Source: JBCBWG01 sp039039985
GTDB lineage: Bacteria > Pseudomonadota > Alphaproteobacteria > Rhizobiales > Hyphomicrobiaceae
Reading direction: 5' to 3'
NCBI GenBank assembly: GCA_039039985.1
Contig: JBCCOV010000243.1
Span: 1 to 6,601, forward strand
Length of the DNA: 6,601 nt
This document shows positions 1 through 5,906 of this stretch, in pieces. The notes below the pieces were generated by a model, which was given only the letters and a program-made list of their open reading frames with translations, was not told the origin of the DNA and did no database searches. Within the stretch, counting starts at the first letter, position 1. Every line of letters begins with the position of its first letter. Made by a program: the position numbers and the translations under genes.

Positions 1-1454
1 GACTGGTCTCTTCTGGCTGGAATAGAAAGCCTTATTCTGCTCCCATGAGGAGATTTCTTTTCAGCATGAATAGAGCCTCGAAGTTCATGCAGGAGCCGCT
101 TGACGACCCAGATGCCCAGTCCTCGATGATCTTCGAGCGGCAATACCCTAGCGTCAGTCGTGTTCAAGTAATCACTTACGTCTTGCGGCAGTCCCGGCCC
201 TGAATCACCCACCTCGATTTCCAACTCACCGGCGGCGACTGAGGCGCGGAATTCAATTGTCGACCCATGCGGGGAGATTGAAATTGCATTGAGCAGAAGG
301 TTGAGAACTGCGTCTCTCACGGGATGGGCCGGAACCGCGAAATCCTCAGCAAGGTCATTTTGCCAATTGAGTTGAAGGCTCTTGCGCCTGACTTCAGGAG
401 CAACAAGTACTGCCAAGTCATCCAATTCGTTGGTAGCGAGCGTGCGGTCTTCTTCACGGTGCCGGTAGGTCGCCAGAGCCGAACGCACGACCCCTCGAAT
501 CCCCTTGAGTCCGCGACGGATAAGGTCGACCGAAGTGGCTCTGACTTCTAGGCGATCACCATGCCTTCTTATCGAATCGACTGCGTTCAACATCCCACCG
601 AGCGGATTGTTGATTTCATGAGCCATGCCAGAAGCCAAACGACCAAGAGACGCCAATCTTTCTTCCTCTGCCAAGTGTTTGAGCAGCCGTTCTCGTTCGG
701 TCACGTTTTCGACCAACGAATTATAGGTACGGAACAATTGTCCAAATTCGCTGTTGGGGTTGCCGAGCTTCTCGTCTGGAATTTTCGTTGTTCCGCTTTC
801 GACGCCGAGCCGCATATGATCTGACAACACGCCAACGGGCCTTAGCATGCGGCGGACAGCTAAGTATCCCACTCCGGCGAGCGCCAATGTCAAAAGCGTA
901 TTTGTGATGATCAGTGCCTTGAGGACTTCCCATCGTTCGGCGATCAGCTTCGCGACGCCAATCTCGCCGTGGATATAGCCGAGCGTTCGGTTTTGATAGA
1001 CGATCTTCCTGTGAAACCGAGATACTTGCTCGACCTCGTCAATGAACATTTGCGTGGCTTCTGCCTTAGTCATTGATGTCTCGAGGTCGAAGTTCGATTG
1101 CAGCGGAAACCGTTTTGGAGCACTGGATGCAATCACGATGCTGCCCGCGTTGACAACGGTGGTCCAGTTGACATCCAATCCTTTGTATTGACTGCCTGCA
1201 CGTTTCAGCGCGTCATAAACTTCCCACACGTCCTCTCTCAGAAGGTGGGGCAAAATAGATGATGAAATTCCGTCCAAGTAGGCGTTCGCAAGTTCCTTCA
1301 GATGCCGGTTTTGGTTTTCTGCCAATCGCGAGAGAACGCGGTCAGTGATCACGGCACTCACCGTAAACATCAGCAAGACGACGACAGCTGGGACGCGAAC
1401 TGAGAGTGGCCACTTCCTGGGATTAGGAATGAACTTGTTGGATAGAAGCGCCAT
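1..1454 (-). CDS. Sensor histidine kinase, AioS/NtrB-like, partial (C-terminus off the left edge)
   Basis: Inner-membrane two-component sensor kinase; 484 codons are visible and no stop is reached. Reading the minus strand from 1454: TM1 at about residues 17-37, a periplasmic sensor region at about 38-176, TM2 at about 177-200, a HAMP-like linker at about 201-253, then HisKA with the H-box around GMAHEINNPL and phospho-acceptor His279. The ATPase domain shows the N-box (Asn389 in NLLLNA), G1 box DSGPG at 417-421 and G2 box GLG at 445-447, so only a short tail is missing. I saw no cysteine in the visible protein, so direct thiol-based arsenite sensing by the kinase is unlikely. The ATG overlaps the stop of the upstream binding-protein gene (TGATG), implying co-transcription and translational coupling. 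By analogy with AioX/AioS, the binding protein would present a ligand to the periplasmic domain. The cognate response regulator is not in the window. Family call is firm; the ligand is inference. Confidence 0.93.
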   Translation of the reverse strand, partial: MALLSNKFIPNPRKWPLSVRVPAVVVLLMFTVSAVITDRVLSRLAENQNRHLKELANAYLDGISSSILPHLLREDVWEVYDALKRAGSQYKGLDVNWTTVVNAGSIVIASSAPKRFPLQSNFDLETSMTKAEATQMFIDEVEQVSRFHRKIVYQNRTLGYIHGEIGVAKLIAERWEVLKALIITNTLLTLALAGVGYLAVRRMLRPVGVLSDHMRLGVESGTTKIPDEKLGNPNSEFGQLFRTYNSLVENVTERERLLKHLAEEERLASLGRLASGMAHEINNPLGGMLNAVDSIRRHGDRLEVRATSVDLIRRGLKGIRGVVRSALATYRHREEDRTLATNELDDLAVLVAPEVRRKSLQLNWQNDLAEDFAVPAHPVRDAVLNLLLNAISISPHGSTIEFRASVAAGELEIEVGDSGPGLPQDVSDYLNTTDARVLPLEDHRGLGIWVVKRLLHELRGSIHAEKKSPHGSRIRLSIPARRDQ

Positions 1455-2329
1455 CACCCTAAGCTCTGCGCCTCGCGCATTTTTCGAGCAATGCCCTCAT
1501 AAATCTTTGGAGGTGCAGTCACAAATCCATCAAGTCGTAGCAATCGCAGAACTTCTGCACCGTCGGGATCTAATTGCATGTTGAGAAGTGCCCGCTCGAC
1601 GGCTTGAGTCTCTGGTCGCGACCTTAGATGTTTCAAGCATGCAACAGGTGGAAAGCCCAACCACTCCGATCGCGCGATCACCTTTGTGCGTTGCGCCAGC
1701 TCAGGCTCAATCTTAGAGATGACCTCCCAAACATAACCATCGACGCTTCCGCTCTCTGCCAATCCAGAAGCGACCGCTCGAACGACATTCCTGTGGCTGT
1801 AAGTGAAGAAGGTTTTTCGGAAGAAGTCTTCGGGTTTCTGCCTCATCTTGGCGAGATCGGCCAGCGTAACCAGGTACCCTGAATTGCTATTTGGATCAGA
1901 AAAGGCGTGCAGATCGCGCTTCAAGTCTTCAAGGCTCTTTGCACTGCGATCAGAGGAGACAATCAGATAGGATTGATAGAGAGGACGACCTCGCCACAGC
2001 GGCACCGCAAGAACGGCCAATTGCTCTGAATAAGCCGTGTAGGGAAATCCGCAGATCCAAGCGGCGGTGAGTTGGCCGGAAATCAAAAGCGAAGTGATCT
2101 CTTCGTACGTCCTGCGTTGAACGAGTTGCACTTCACGCCCTGTTTGGCGGCTCAAGAAATCCTGTAATCGCTTCAGTAATGCGAGATCGTTGTCGAGGAA
2201 GACCGGCGTCAAGCCGAAGCGAATGACTTCAGATTTGGCCCACGCCACAGCACCAATCGTTGGATTGACTGCCAGTGACGACAGTCCACCAACAACGAGA
2301 GCGCGGCGACTAATGTGCCGGCGCACCAT
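1454..2329 (-). CDS. PhnD/AioX-like periplasmic substrate-binding protein
   Basis: 291-residue periplasmic binding protein of the PhnD superfamily (phosphate/phosphite/phosphonate ligands; AioX is the arsenite-sensing member). The N-terminus has a twin-arginine-type signal (SRRALVVGG, residues 7-15), a hydrophobic stretch, and a likely cleavage after AWA at about residue 31. The mature protein starts with a beta-strand IRFGLTPVF, as in PhnD proteins, followed by an EEITSLLISGQLTAAW segment ending in WICGFPY (91-97), then a hinge and a second lobe with NSNSGY (147-152). It has just two cysteines, C93 and C231; AioX is reported to need a single cysteine for arsenite response. No ABC permease or ATPase gene follows; the next gene is a histidine kinase sharing one base, which points to a sensory rather than transport job. 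The start is supported by GGGAG (plus-strand 2339-2343) nine bases upstream. Ligand could be arsenite, arsenate or phosphate; the sequence alone does not decide. Confidence 0.85.
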   Translation of the reverse strand: MVRRHISRRALVVGGLSSLAVNPTIGAVAWAKSEVIRFGLTPVFLDNDLALLKRLQDFLSRQTGREVQLVQRRTYEEITSLLISGQLTAAWICGFPYTAYSEQLAVLAVPLWRGRPLYQSYLIVSSDRSAKSLEDLKRDLHAFSDPNSNSGYLVTLADLAKMRQKPEDFFRKTFFTYSHRNVVRAVASGLAESGSVDGYVWEVISKIEPELAQRTKVIARSEWLGFPPVACLKHLRSRPETQAVERALLNMQLDPDGAEVLRLLRLDGFVTAPPKIYEGIARKMREAQSLG

Positions 2330-2415
2330 TGCTCGTTACTCCCATATTCTGGCCGTTCCATGCGACCAGTTCTCTTCGATCAATCAGCTTATCACCAATT
2401 TCCGCCGTGTCATCG

Positions 2416-2444
2416 TTGACGGCTGGATAGTATTTGTCGATATC
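2416..2444 (+). promoter_or_regulatory. Putative sigma-70 promoter of the arsR-arsC fusion gene
   Basis: TTGACG at 2416-2421 is a five-of-six match to the -35 consensus. Seventeen bases later lies GATATC (2439-2444), a poor but usable -10 that falls inside the operator palindrome. Transcription would start near 2450, leaving a leader of about 35 bases. The overlap of -10 and operator is what a steric ArsR-type repressor would need. Assigned by eye; not verified. Confidence 0.4.
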
Positions 2445-2452
2445 TATCGACA
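2435..2452. promoter_or_regulatory. Operator 1: perfect 18-bp palindrome TGTCGATA-TC-TATCGACA
   Basis: Arms TGTCGATA (2435-2442) and TATCGACA (2445-2452) are exact inverse complements around a TC centre. It sits 33 bases before the arsR ATG and overlaps the proposed -10. The outer half-sites TGTCG and CGACA with 8 bases between them recur exactly before gapdh at 3442-3459. A palindrome of this size and place fits an autoregulatory site for the winged-helix repressor encoded next to it; binding itself is inferred. Confidence 0.7.
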
Positions 2453-2485
2453 GATCCACCCACCACTCCGGGAAGCCATGAGTGC

Positions 2486-3379
2486 ATGCCAAAGGAAACT
2501 CCGCCTTCCGCTCGTGAAATTGCGGCAATCTTCGCGTCGCTCTCGCAGCAAACTCGGCTCGAAGCCTATCGCCTTCTTCTTCGCTATCAGCCCTTTGGCT
2601 TAGCCGCCGGCGACATTGCGCGCCTGCTGTCTGTACCGCACAACACATTGTCAACGCATCTCCGCGCATTGGAGACGGCTGGGTTGGTGCGGTCTCGAAA
2701 AGAAGGTCGCTCCGTGATCTTTGTTGCCAGTGTAGAACGGTATCACGACGCAGCAATGTTTCTGCGGCTGTCGCGTGGGGAAACGGAGCTGTCCGCGCAA
2801 GCGACGTCAGCGCTCAATTACCCGAGCCGACGCCCCTCTTACGAGAGCGAGACTCGCTCCTACAATGTGCTCATCCTGTGTTCCGGAAATTCCGCCCGGT
2901 CTCTCATGGCTGAGGCCATTGTCAATCGGGAAAGCACTGGACGATTTCGAGCGTTTTCTGCTGGAAGCAACCCGAAGCGTCGGGCTCATCACCAGACCAT
3001 CGAGTATCTCGAAGGTCTCGGCTACGATACGACGGCTCTCAAGCCCAAATCGTGGTCCAAGTTCGCTGAACCAGGGGCACCTCCGTTGGACTTTGTCATT
3101 ACTGTCTGCGATCGAGCGGCCGACGAGAAGTGTCCAAGTTGGCCAGGCCATCCATTGCCCGCACATTGGGGTATTCCGAGCATGGCCGACCTCGCGAATA
3201 CGAAAGAGGCCGGCCGCACAGCGCTGCAGGAGACGTATCGAAATCTGATGAACCGTTTCACCATGTTCATCAATCTTGACGTCGCAAAGCTGTCGCTTGA
3301 TGAGCTCAAGGTTCGAATTCAGGACATCGGAAAGATTGAGGGGGCAACCGATAAGGCACTCTTTCGGATCATCGCCTAG
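2486..3379 (+). CDS. ArsR-type repressor fused to an LMW-PTP/ArsC arsenate-reductase-like domain
   Basis: 297-residue fusion. Residues about 11-95 form an ArsR/SmtB winged helix, with recognition helix around NTLSTHLRALETAGLV (53-68) and a wing at RKEGRSVIFV (71-80). A linker of about 25 residues leads to a low-molecular-weight phosphatase fold from about 125. This has the P-loop CSGNSAR (C132 to R138) and a redox pair C208 and C216, matching the C10/C82/C89 layout of thioredoxin-coupled ArsC. These three are the only cysteines. The ArsR part therefore lacks the classical arsenite-binding cysteines. The ArsC landmark HWGxxDP reads HWGIPSM here, putting Ser232 where the active-site Asp (D105 of pI258 ArsC) is expected; an Asp occurs three residues later. 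The ATG has GGAAG ten bases upstream, and the nearby ATG at 2478 is out of frame. It likely represses itself and gapdh-arsJ through the repeated palindrome. Domain calls are firm; whether the second domain reduces, senses or both is open. Confidence 0.9.
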   Translation: MPKETPPSAREIAAIFASLSQQTRLEAYRLLLRYQPFGLAAGDIARLLSVPHNTLSTHLRALETAGLVRSRKEGRSVIFVASVERYHDAAMFLRLSRGETELSAQATSALNYPSRRPSYESETRSYNVLILCSGNSARSLMAEAIVNRESTGRFRAFSAGSNPKRRAHHQTIEYLEGLGYDTTALKPKSWSKFAEPGAPPLDFVITVCDRAADEKCPSWPGHPLPAHWGIPSMADLANTKEAGRTALQETYRNLMNRFTMFINLDVAKLSLDELKVRIQDIGKIEGATDKALFRIIA

Positions 3380-3409
3380 CGCTTCCGCCTGGCGACAATT
3401 CGATGACAT

Positions 3410-3427
3410 ATGGTGCTTGCATGGTGC
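3410..3427 (+). repeat. Direct repeat ATGGTGC-TTGC-ATGGTGC
   Basis: Two exact 7-base copies (3410-3416 and 3421-3427) are separated by four bases, giving an 11-base period, about one helical turn. They lie just upstream of operator 2. The 7-4-7 geometry is that of sites bound by OmpR/PhoB-type response regulators, although the sequence is not the Pho-box consensus. Function is inference and chance cannot be excluded for a repeat this short. Confidence 0.35.
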
Positions 3428-3441
3428 CATGAAGGTATATA

Positions 3442-3459
3442 TGTCGGTAATCATCGACA
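3442..3459. promoter_or_regulatory. Operator 2: TGTCG-N8-CGACA before gapdh
   Basis: Half-sites TGTCG (3442-3446) and CGACA (3455-3459) flank eight bases, exactly the half-sites and spacing of operator 1. Dyad symmetry extends three bases further out on each side (ATATGTCG at 3439-3446 and CGACATAT at 3455-3462). The inner eight bases differ from operator 1. The site overlaps the AT-rich TATATATG that could serve as -10. The likely ligand is the ArsR-fusion protein encoded just upstream. Confidence 0.65.
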
Positions 3460-3612
3460 TATCGATAAGTAGGCCTTATGTCAGATCTTAGTTAGAACGT
3501 GCTGCTTTTCAGCTCGCCGCTCCGTTGTCTCGACAAGATATCTCAGCAGGCGCATCTGGCGAACTGGGTCAAGCGGTAGGTGCCAACTGAAAAGATAGTT
3601 CGGCAAAGGGCT

Positions 3613-3617
3613 GGGGA
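3613..3617 (+). promoter_or_regulatory. Ribosome-binding site GGGGA that decides the gapdh start
   Basis: GGGGA lies seven bases before the ATG at 3625, a good spacing. The longer reading from GTG at 3580 would add 15 residues with no GAPDH similarity ahead of the nucleotide-binding strand, so the ATG is preferred. Confidence 0.7.
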
Positions 3618-3624
3618 AGATGAC

Positions 3625-4671
3625 ATGCGCGTCGGCATAAATGGCATGGGGCGGATTGGTCGCTTGGCTTTGCGAGCCGCCTTGGGTGGGGTAGAGCGCA
3701 CTTCAGATGATCCACGATCAGCAAACCGTTTGGACGTCGTCCATATCAACGAAGTGAAGGGCGGCAGCGCTGCGGCTGCTCATCTCTTGGAGTTCGACAG
3801 CTTACATGGTCGTTGGCGCACCCGTATCGATACCGACGGCCCAAATGCCATTCGCGTGAACGATAGAACAATCGGATTTTCGGAAGCCCCGAGCCCAGGT
3901 GATGTGCCTTGGGGCGAGCTTGGCTGCGACGTCGTTCTGGAATGCACCGGAAAGCTCTTGAAGCCGGAAACGTTAGAGCCTTACTTCGATCGCGGTGTAA
4001 AACGCGTCATCGTTGCTGCCCCGGTCAAAGATGAGCGTGCACTCAACGTTGTCGTCGGCGTGAACGACCATCTTTACGATCCGACAATGCACCGGCTTGT
4101 GACTGCCGCCTCATGCACCACAAATTGCCTTGCCCCCGTCGTCAAAGTCGTCCACGAGAACATCGGCATCCGGCATGGACAGATTACGACGATCCACGAT
4201 CCAACCAATACGAATGTTGTCGTTGATGCGCCTCATAAAGATTTGCGGCGCGCACGTTCCGCGATGCTTTCGCTGCAACCAACAACAACGGGCAGCGCAA
4301 CAGCGATTGCATTGATCTATCCGGAACTGAAAGGACGCCTCAACGGACATGCGGTCCGAGCTCCGGTCCTCAACGCAAGCCTGACTGACTGTGTTTTCGA
4401 ATTGGAACGTGAAACAACAGTCGAAGAGGTCAATCGATTGTTCACCCAAGCTTCAAATGGCGAGTTGGCCGGGATCCTGGGCTACGAGCCGCGCCCTCTG
4501 GTCTCCGTCGACTACTGCAACGACTCGCGCAGCTCCATCATAGATGGGCTGAGTACAATGGTGACCGATGGCACCCTGCTCAAAGTCTATGCTTGGTATG
4601 ATAACGAAATGGGATACGCCTGCCGGATGGTTGACCTTGCCAACCAGATCATCGACCAGCAACCGCAATGA
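3625..4671 (+). CDS. gapdh: Arsenate-associated glyceraldehyde-3-phosphate dehydrogenase (ArsJ partner)
   Basis: 348-residue cytoplasmic type I GAPDH. With ArsJ partners it uses arsenate in place of phosphate to turn glyceraldehyde-3-phosphate into 1-arseno-3-phosphoglycerate, the substrate exported by ArsJ. The N-terminus has the Rossmann motif VGINGMGRIGR. The catalytic motif is AASCTTNC with Cys164, His191 lies in TTIHDPTN, the phosphate-site segment is PTTTGSA, and the C-terminus has the family signature WYDNEMGY. After the first helix comes a segment VERTSDDPRSANRLDVVH, longer than in glycolytic GAPDH and, as I recall it, typical of the ArsJ-linked group. At the end of the second strand Glu replaces the usual NAD-selecting Asp (HINEVK), which may relax cofactor choice. 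The stop overlaps the arsJ start by four bases (ATGA). A glycolytic paralogue is expected elsewhere in the genome. Identity is firm; the arsenate role rests on the neighbour. Confidence 0.93.
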   Translation: MRVGINGMGRIGRLALRAALGGVERTSDDPRSANRLDVVHINEVKGGSAAAAHLLEFDSLHGRWRTRIDTDGPNAIRVNDRTIGFSEAPSPGDVPWGELGCDVVLECTGKLLKPETLEPYFDRGVKRVIVAAPVKDERALNVVVGVNDHLYDPTMHRLVTAASCTTNCLAPVVKVVHENIGIRHGQITTIHDPTNTNVVVDAPHKDLRRARSAMLSLQPTTTGSATAIALIYPELKGRLNGHAVRAPVLNASLTDCVFELERETTVEEVNRLFTQASNGELAGILGYEPRPLVSVDYCNDSRSSIIDGLSTMVTDGTLLKVYAWYDNEMGYACRMVDLANQIIDQQPQ

Positions 4672-5906
4672 ACGCCGCCCTCCGCAACTATCTCATCGTT
4701 ACGGCATCTTACTGGGGTTTTACTCTGGTGGACGGCGCGCTTCGGATGCTTGTGCTATTTCACTTCTTCAAGCTCGGATACTCCCCATTCACACTGGCTT
4801 TTCTTTTCTTGCTCTATGAGGTCGCGGGCATAGCTTCAAACCTCATTGGTGGCTGGCTTGCGACACGCTTCGGCATTCCACGGATGCTCTCGATCGGCCA
4901 GATCCTGCAAATTGCGGGGCTGGTCATGCTGTCAGCGCTCGACCCATCGTGGGCGGTGGCACTGTCGGTGACATGGGTCGTACTGGCACAGGGAGTTGCC
5001 GGCGTCGCCAAGGATTTAACCAAAACGGCTTCAAAATCCGCTATCAAGGCGGTCTCAGCAGAACGCAACGCGCAACTGTTTAGCCTCGTTGCTTGGTTCA
5101 CCGGTTCGAAGAATGCAATGAAGGGCGTTGGATTCTTCCTTGGCGGCTTATTGCTTGAGACAGTCGGATTTCGCGGCGCGCTCTGGTTGATGGCCAGCCT
5201 TCTGGCAGTTGTGCTCCTCGCAGGTTTGGCTCTTTTGCCAAGGGAACTCGGTAAAGCAAAGGCCTCGAGGACCGTGAAGGAGCTCTTCGGCAAGAGCCAC
5301 GGAGTCAATCTTCTAGCGGCCGCGCGCATCTTTCTATTTGGCGCTCGCGATGTCTGGTTCGTCGTCGGCCTCCCTGTTTTCCTTTACACCTTTGGATGGA
5401 CGTTCCTGCAAGTCGGAGGGTTTCTTGCCGCCTGGACCATAGCTTACGGATCGATTCAAGCTATTGCTCCGCGTTTCGTATCGCGCAGCGCAGATGGGCT
5501 GTCGCGAGAGGTTCCATCTGCACGCCGTTGGTCTCTGATGCTCGTTGCCATACCACTTGTGTTGGCAGTCTTGCTCAACATACCCAACGTGCCTCGGCTC
5601 GATTTTGTACTTGTGGTCGGATTGGCGCTTTTCGGCTTGCCGTTCGCAGTCAATTCTTCGCTGCATTCCTACCTAATCCTGGCCTATGCCGGCTCAGCAA
5701 AGGCCGCAGAAGACGTTGGCTTCTACTATGCTGCGAACGCGGCTGGGCGTTTGATAGGCATCTTGCTGTCAGGTCTGCTCTATCAGGCTGCAGGCATGAG
5801 CGGATGCCTGCTCGGATCAGCTGCCATGCTTGTACTTTGTTGGTTGATCACTCTGCTCCTACCTTCCGGTGCTAAGCAATCGGCAGGTGTCAATCAGCCA
5901 GCGTGA
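4668..5906 (+). CDS. arsJ: ArsJ, MFS exporter of 1-arseno-3-phosphoglycerate
   Basis: 412-residue inner-membrane protein of the major facilitator superfamily. ArsJ exports 1-arseno-3-phosphoglycerate, which breaks down outside the cell to release arsenate, so the pair acts as an arsenate efflux route without prior reduction. The chain has about 12 hydrophobic segments (roughly 7-30, 40-62, 71-90, 95-112, 141-165, 168-191, 222-243, 246-262, 286-305, 311-330, 351-375, 383-400). Its N-terminus reads YWGFTLVDGALRMLVL, a hallmark I associate with ArsJ, and an MFS motif-A-like loop GGWLATRFGIPR follows TM2. A polar loop with GVAKDLTKTASKSAIK (112-127) is also characteristic. Translation appears coupled: the ATG overlaps the gapdh stop and no clear ribosome-binding site precedes it. 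Length is normal and no breaks are seen. The tight link with gapdh makes the assignment strong. Confidence 0.93.
   Translation: MNAALRNYLIVTASYWGFTLVDGALRMLVLFHFFKLGYSPFTLAFLFLLYEVAGIASNLIGGWLATRFGIPRMLSIGQILQIAGLVMLSALDPSWAVALSVTWVVLAQGVAGVAKDLTKTASKSAIKAVSAERNAQLFSLVAWFTGSKNAMKGVGFFLGGLLLETVGFRGALWLMASLLAVVLLAGLALLPRELGKAKASRTVKELFGKSHGVNLLAAARIFLFGARDVWFVVGLPVFLYTFGWTFLQVGGFLAAWTIAYGSIQAIAPRFVSRSADGLSREVPSARRWSLMLVAIPLVLAVLLNIPNVPRLDFVLVVGLALFGLPFAVNSSLHSYLILAYAGSAKAAEDVGFYYAANAAGRLIGILLSGLLYQAAGMSGCLLGSAAMLVLCWLITLLLPSGAKQSAGVNQPA

Larger units (their letters stand above)
2330..2485. promoter_or_regulatory. Divergent promoter region between the sensor pair and the ars operon
   Basis: 156 bases separate the two divergent start codons. 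The region contains the TGTCG-N8-CGACA palindrome, a likely arsR promoter and both ribosome-binding sites (GGGAG on the minus strand for the binding protein; GGAAG at 2471-2475 for arsR). I could not find a convincing sigma-70 promoter or a -24/-12 sigma-54 element for the minus-strand genes. A TACTAT sequence on the minus strand (2427-2432) is a weak -10 candidate that would put the palindrome just upstream of it. Confidence 0.6.
3380..3624 (+). promoter_or_regulatory. 245-base non-coding leader with regulatory sites before gapdh-arsJ
   Basis: No gene fits here. In order it holds a Pho-box-like 7-4-7 sequence on the minus strand (3392-3409), a 7-base direct repeat with 11-base period (3410-3427), a TATATATG stretch (3436-3443) that could be part of a -10, operator 2 (3442-3459), a small dyad ATAAG-N5-CTTAT (3465-3479), and the gapdh ribosome-binding site. 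TTGCAT (3417-3422) is a possible -35, with weak -10 partners TATATG (15-base spacing) or TATGTC (17-base spacing). The density of sites suggests that gapdh-arsJ has its own promoter rather than depending only on read-through from arsR. If so, its transcript carries an untranslated leader of roughly 150 bases. Confidence 0.5.

Noticed and set aside
324..1584. Several short open frames on the plus strand opposite the histidine kinase
   Set aside because: They lie antisense to a complete kinase domain order and have no family features.
2330..2485. Sigma-54 (-24/-12) promoter for the sensor pair, expected if it behaved like AioR-controlled genes
   Set aside because: No GG-N10-GC element with acceptable flanks found on the minus strand by eye.
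2310..2756. Minus-strand open reading frame of 148 codons across the arsR start
   Set aside because: Antisense shadow of the fusion gene and intergenic region; composition is unlike a protein family I know and it would cover the operator and both divergent starts.
3525..3536. Small palindrome TTGTC-TC-GACAA as a third operator
   Set aside because: It lacks the 8-base spacing between the TGTCG and CGACA half-sites, and a dyad this short is expected by chance.
3580..3624. GTG start giving a 15-residue longer GAPDH
   Set aside because: The extra residues precede the expected VGINGMGRIGR strand and match nothing in the family, while ATG 3625 has a well-spaced GGGGA.
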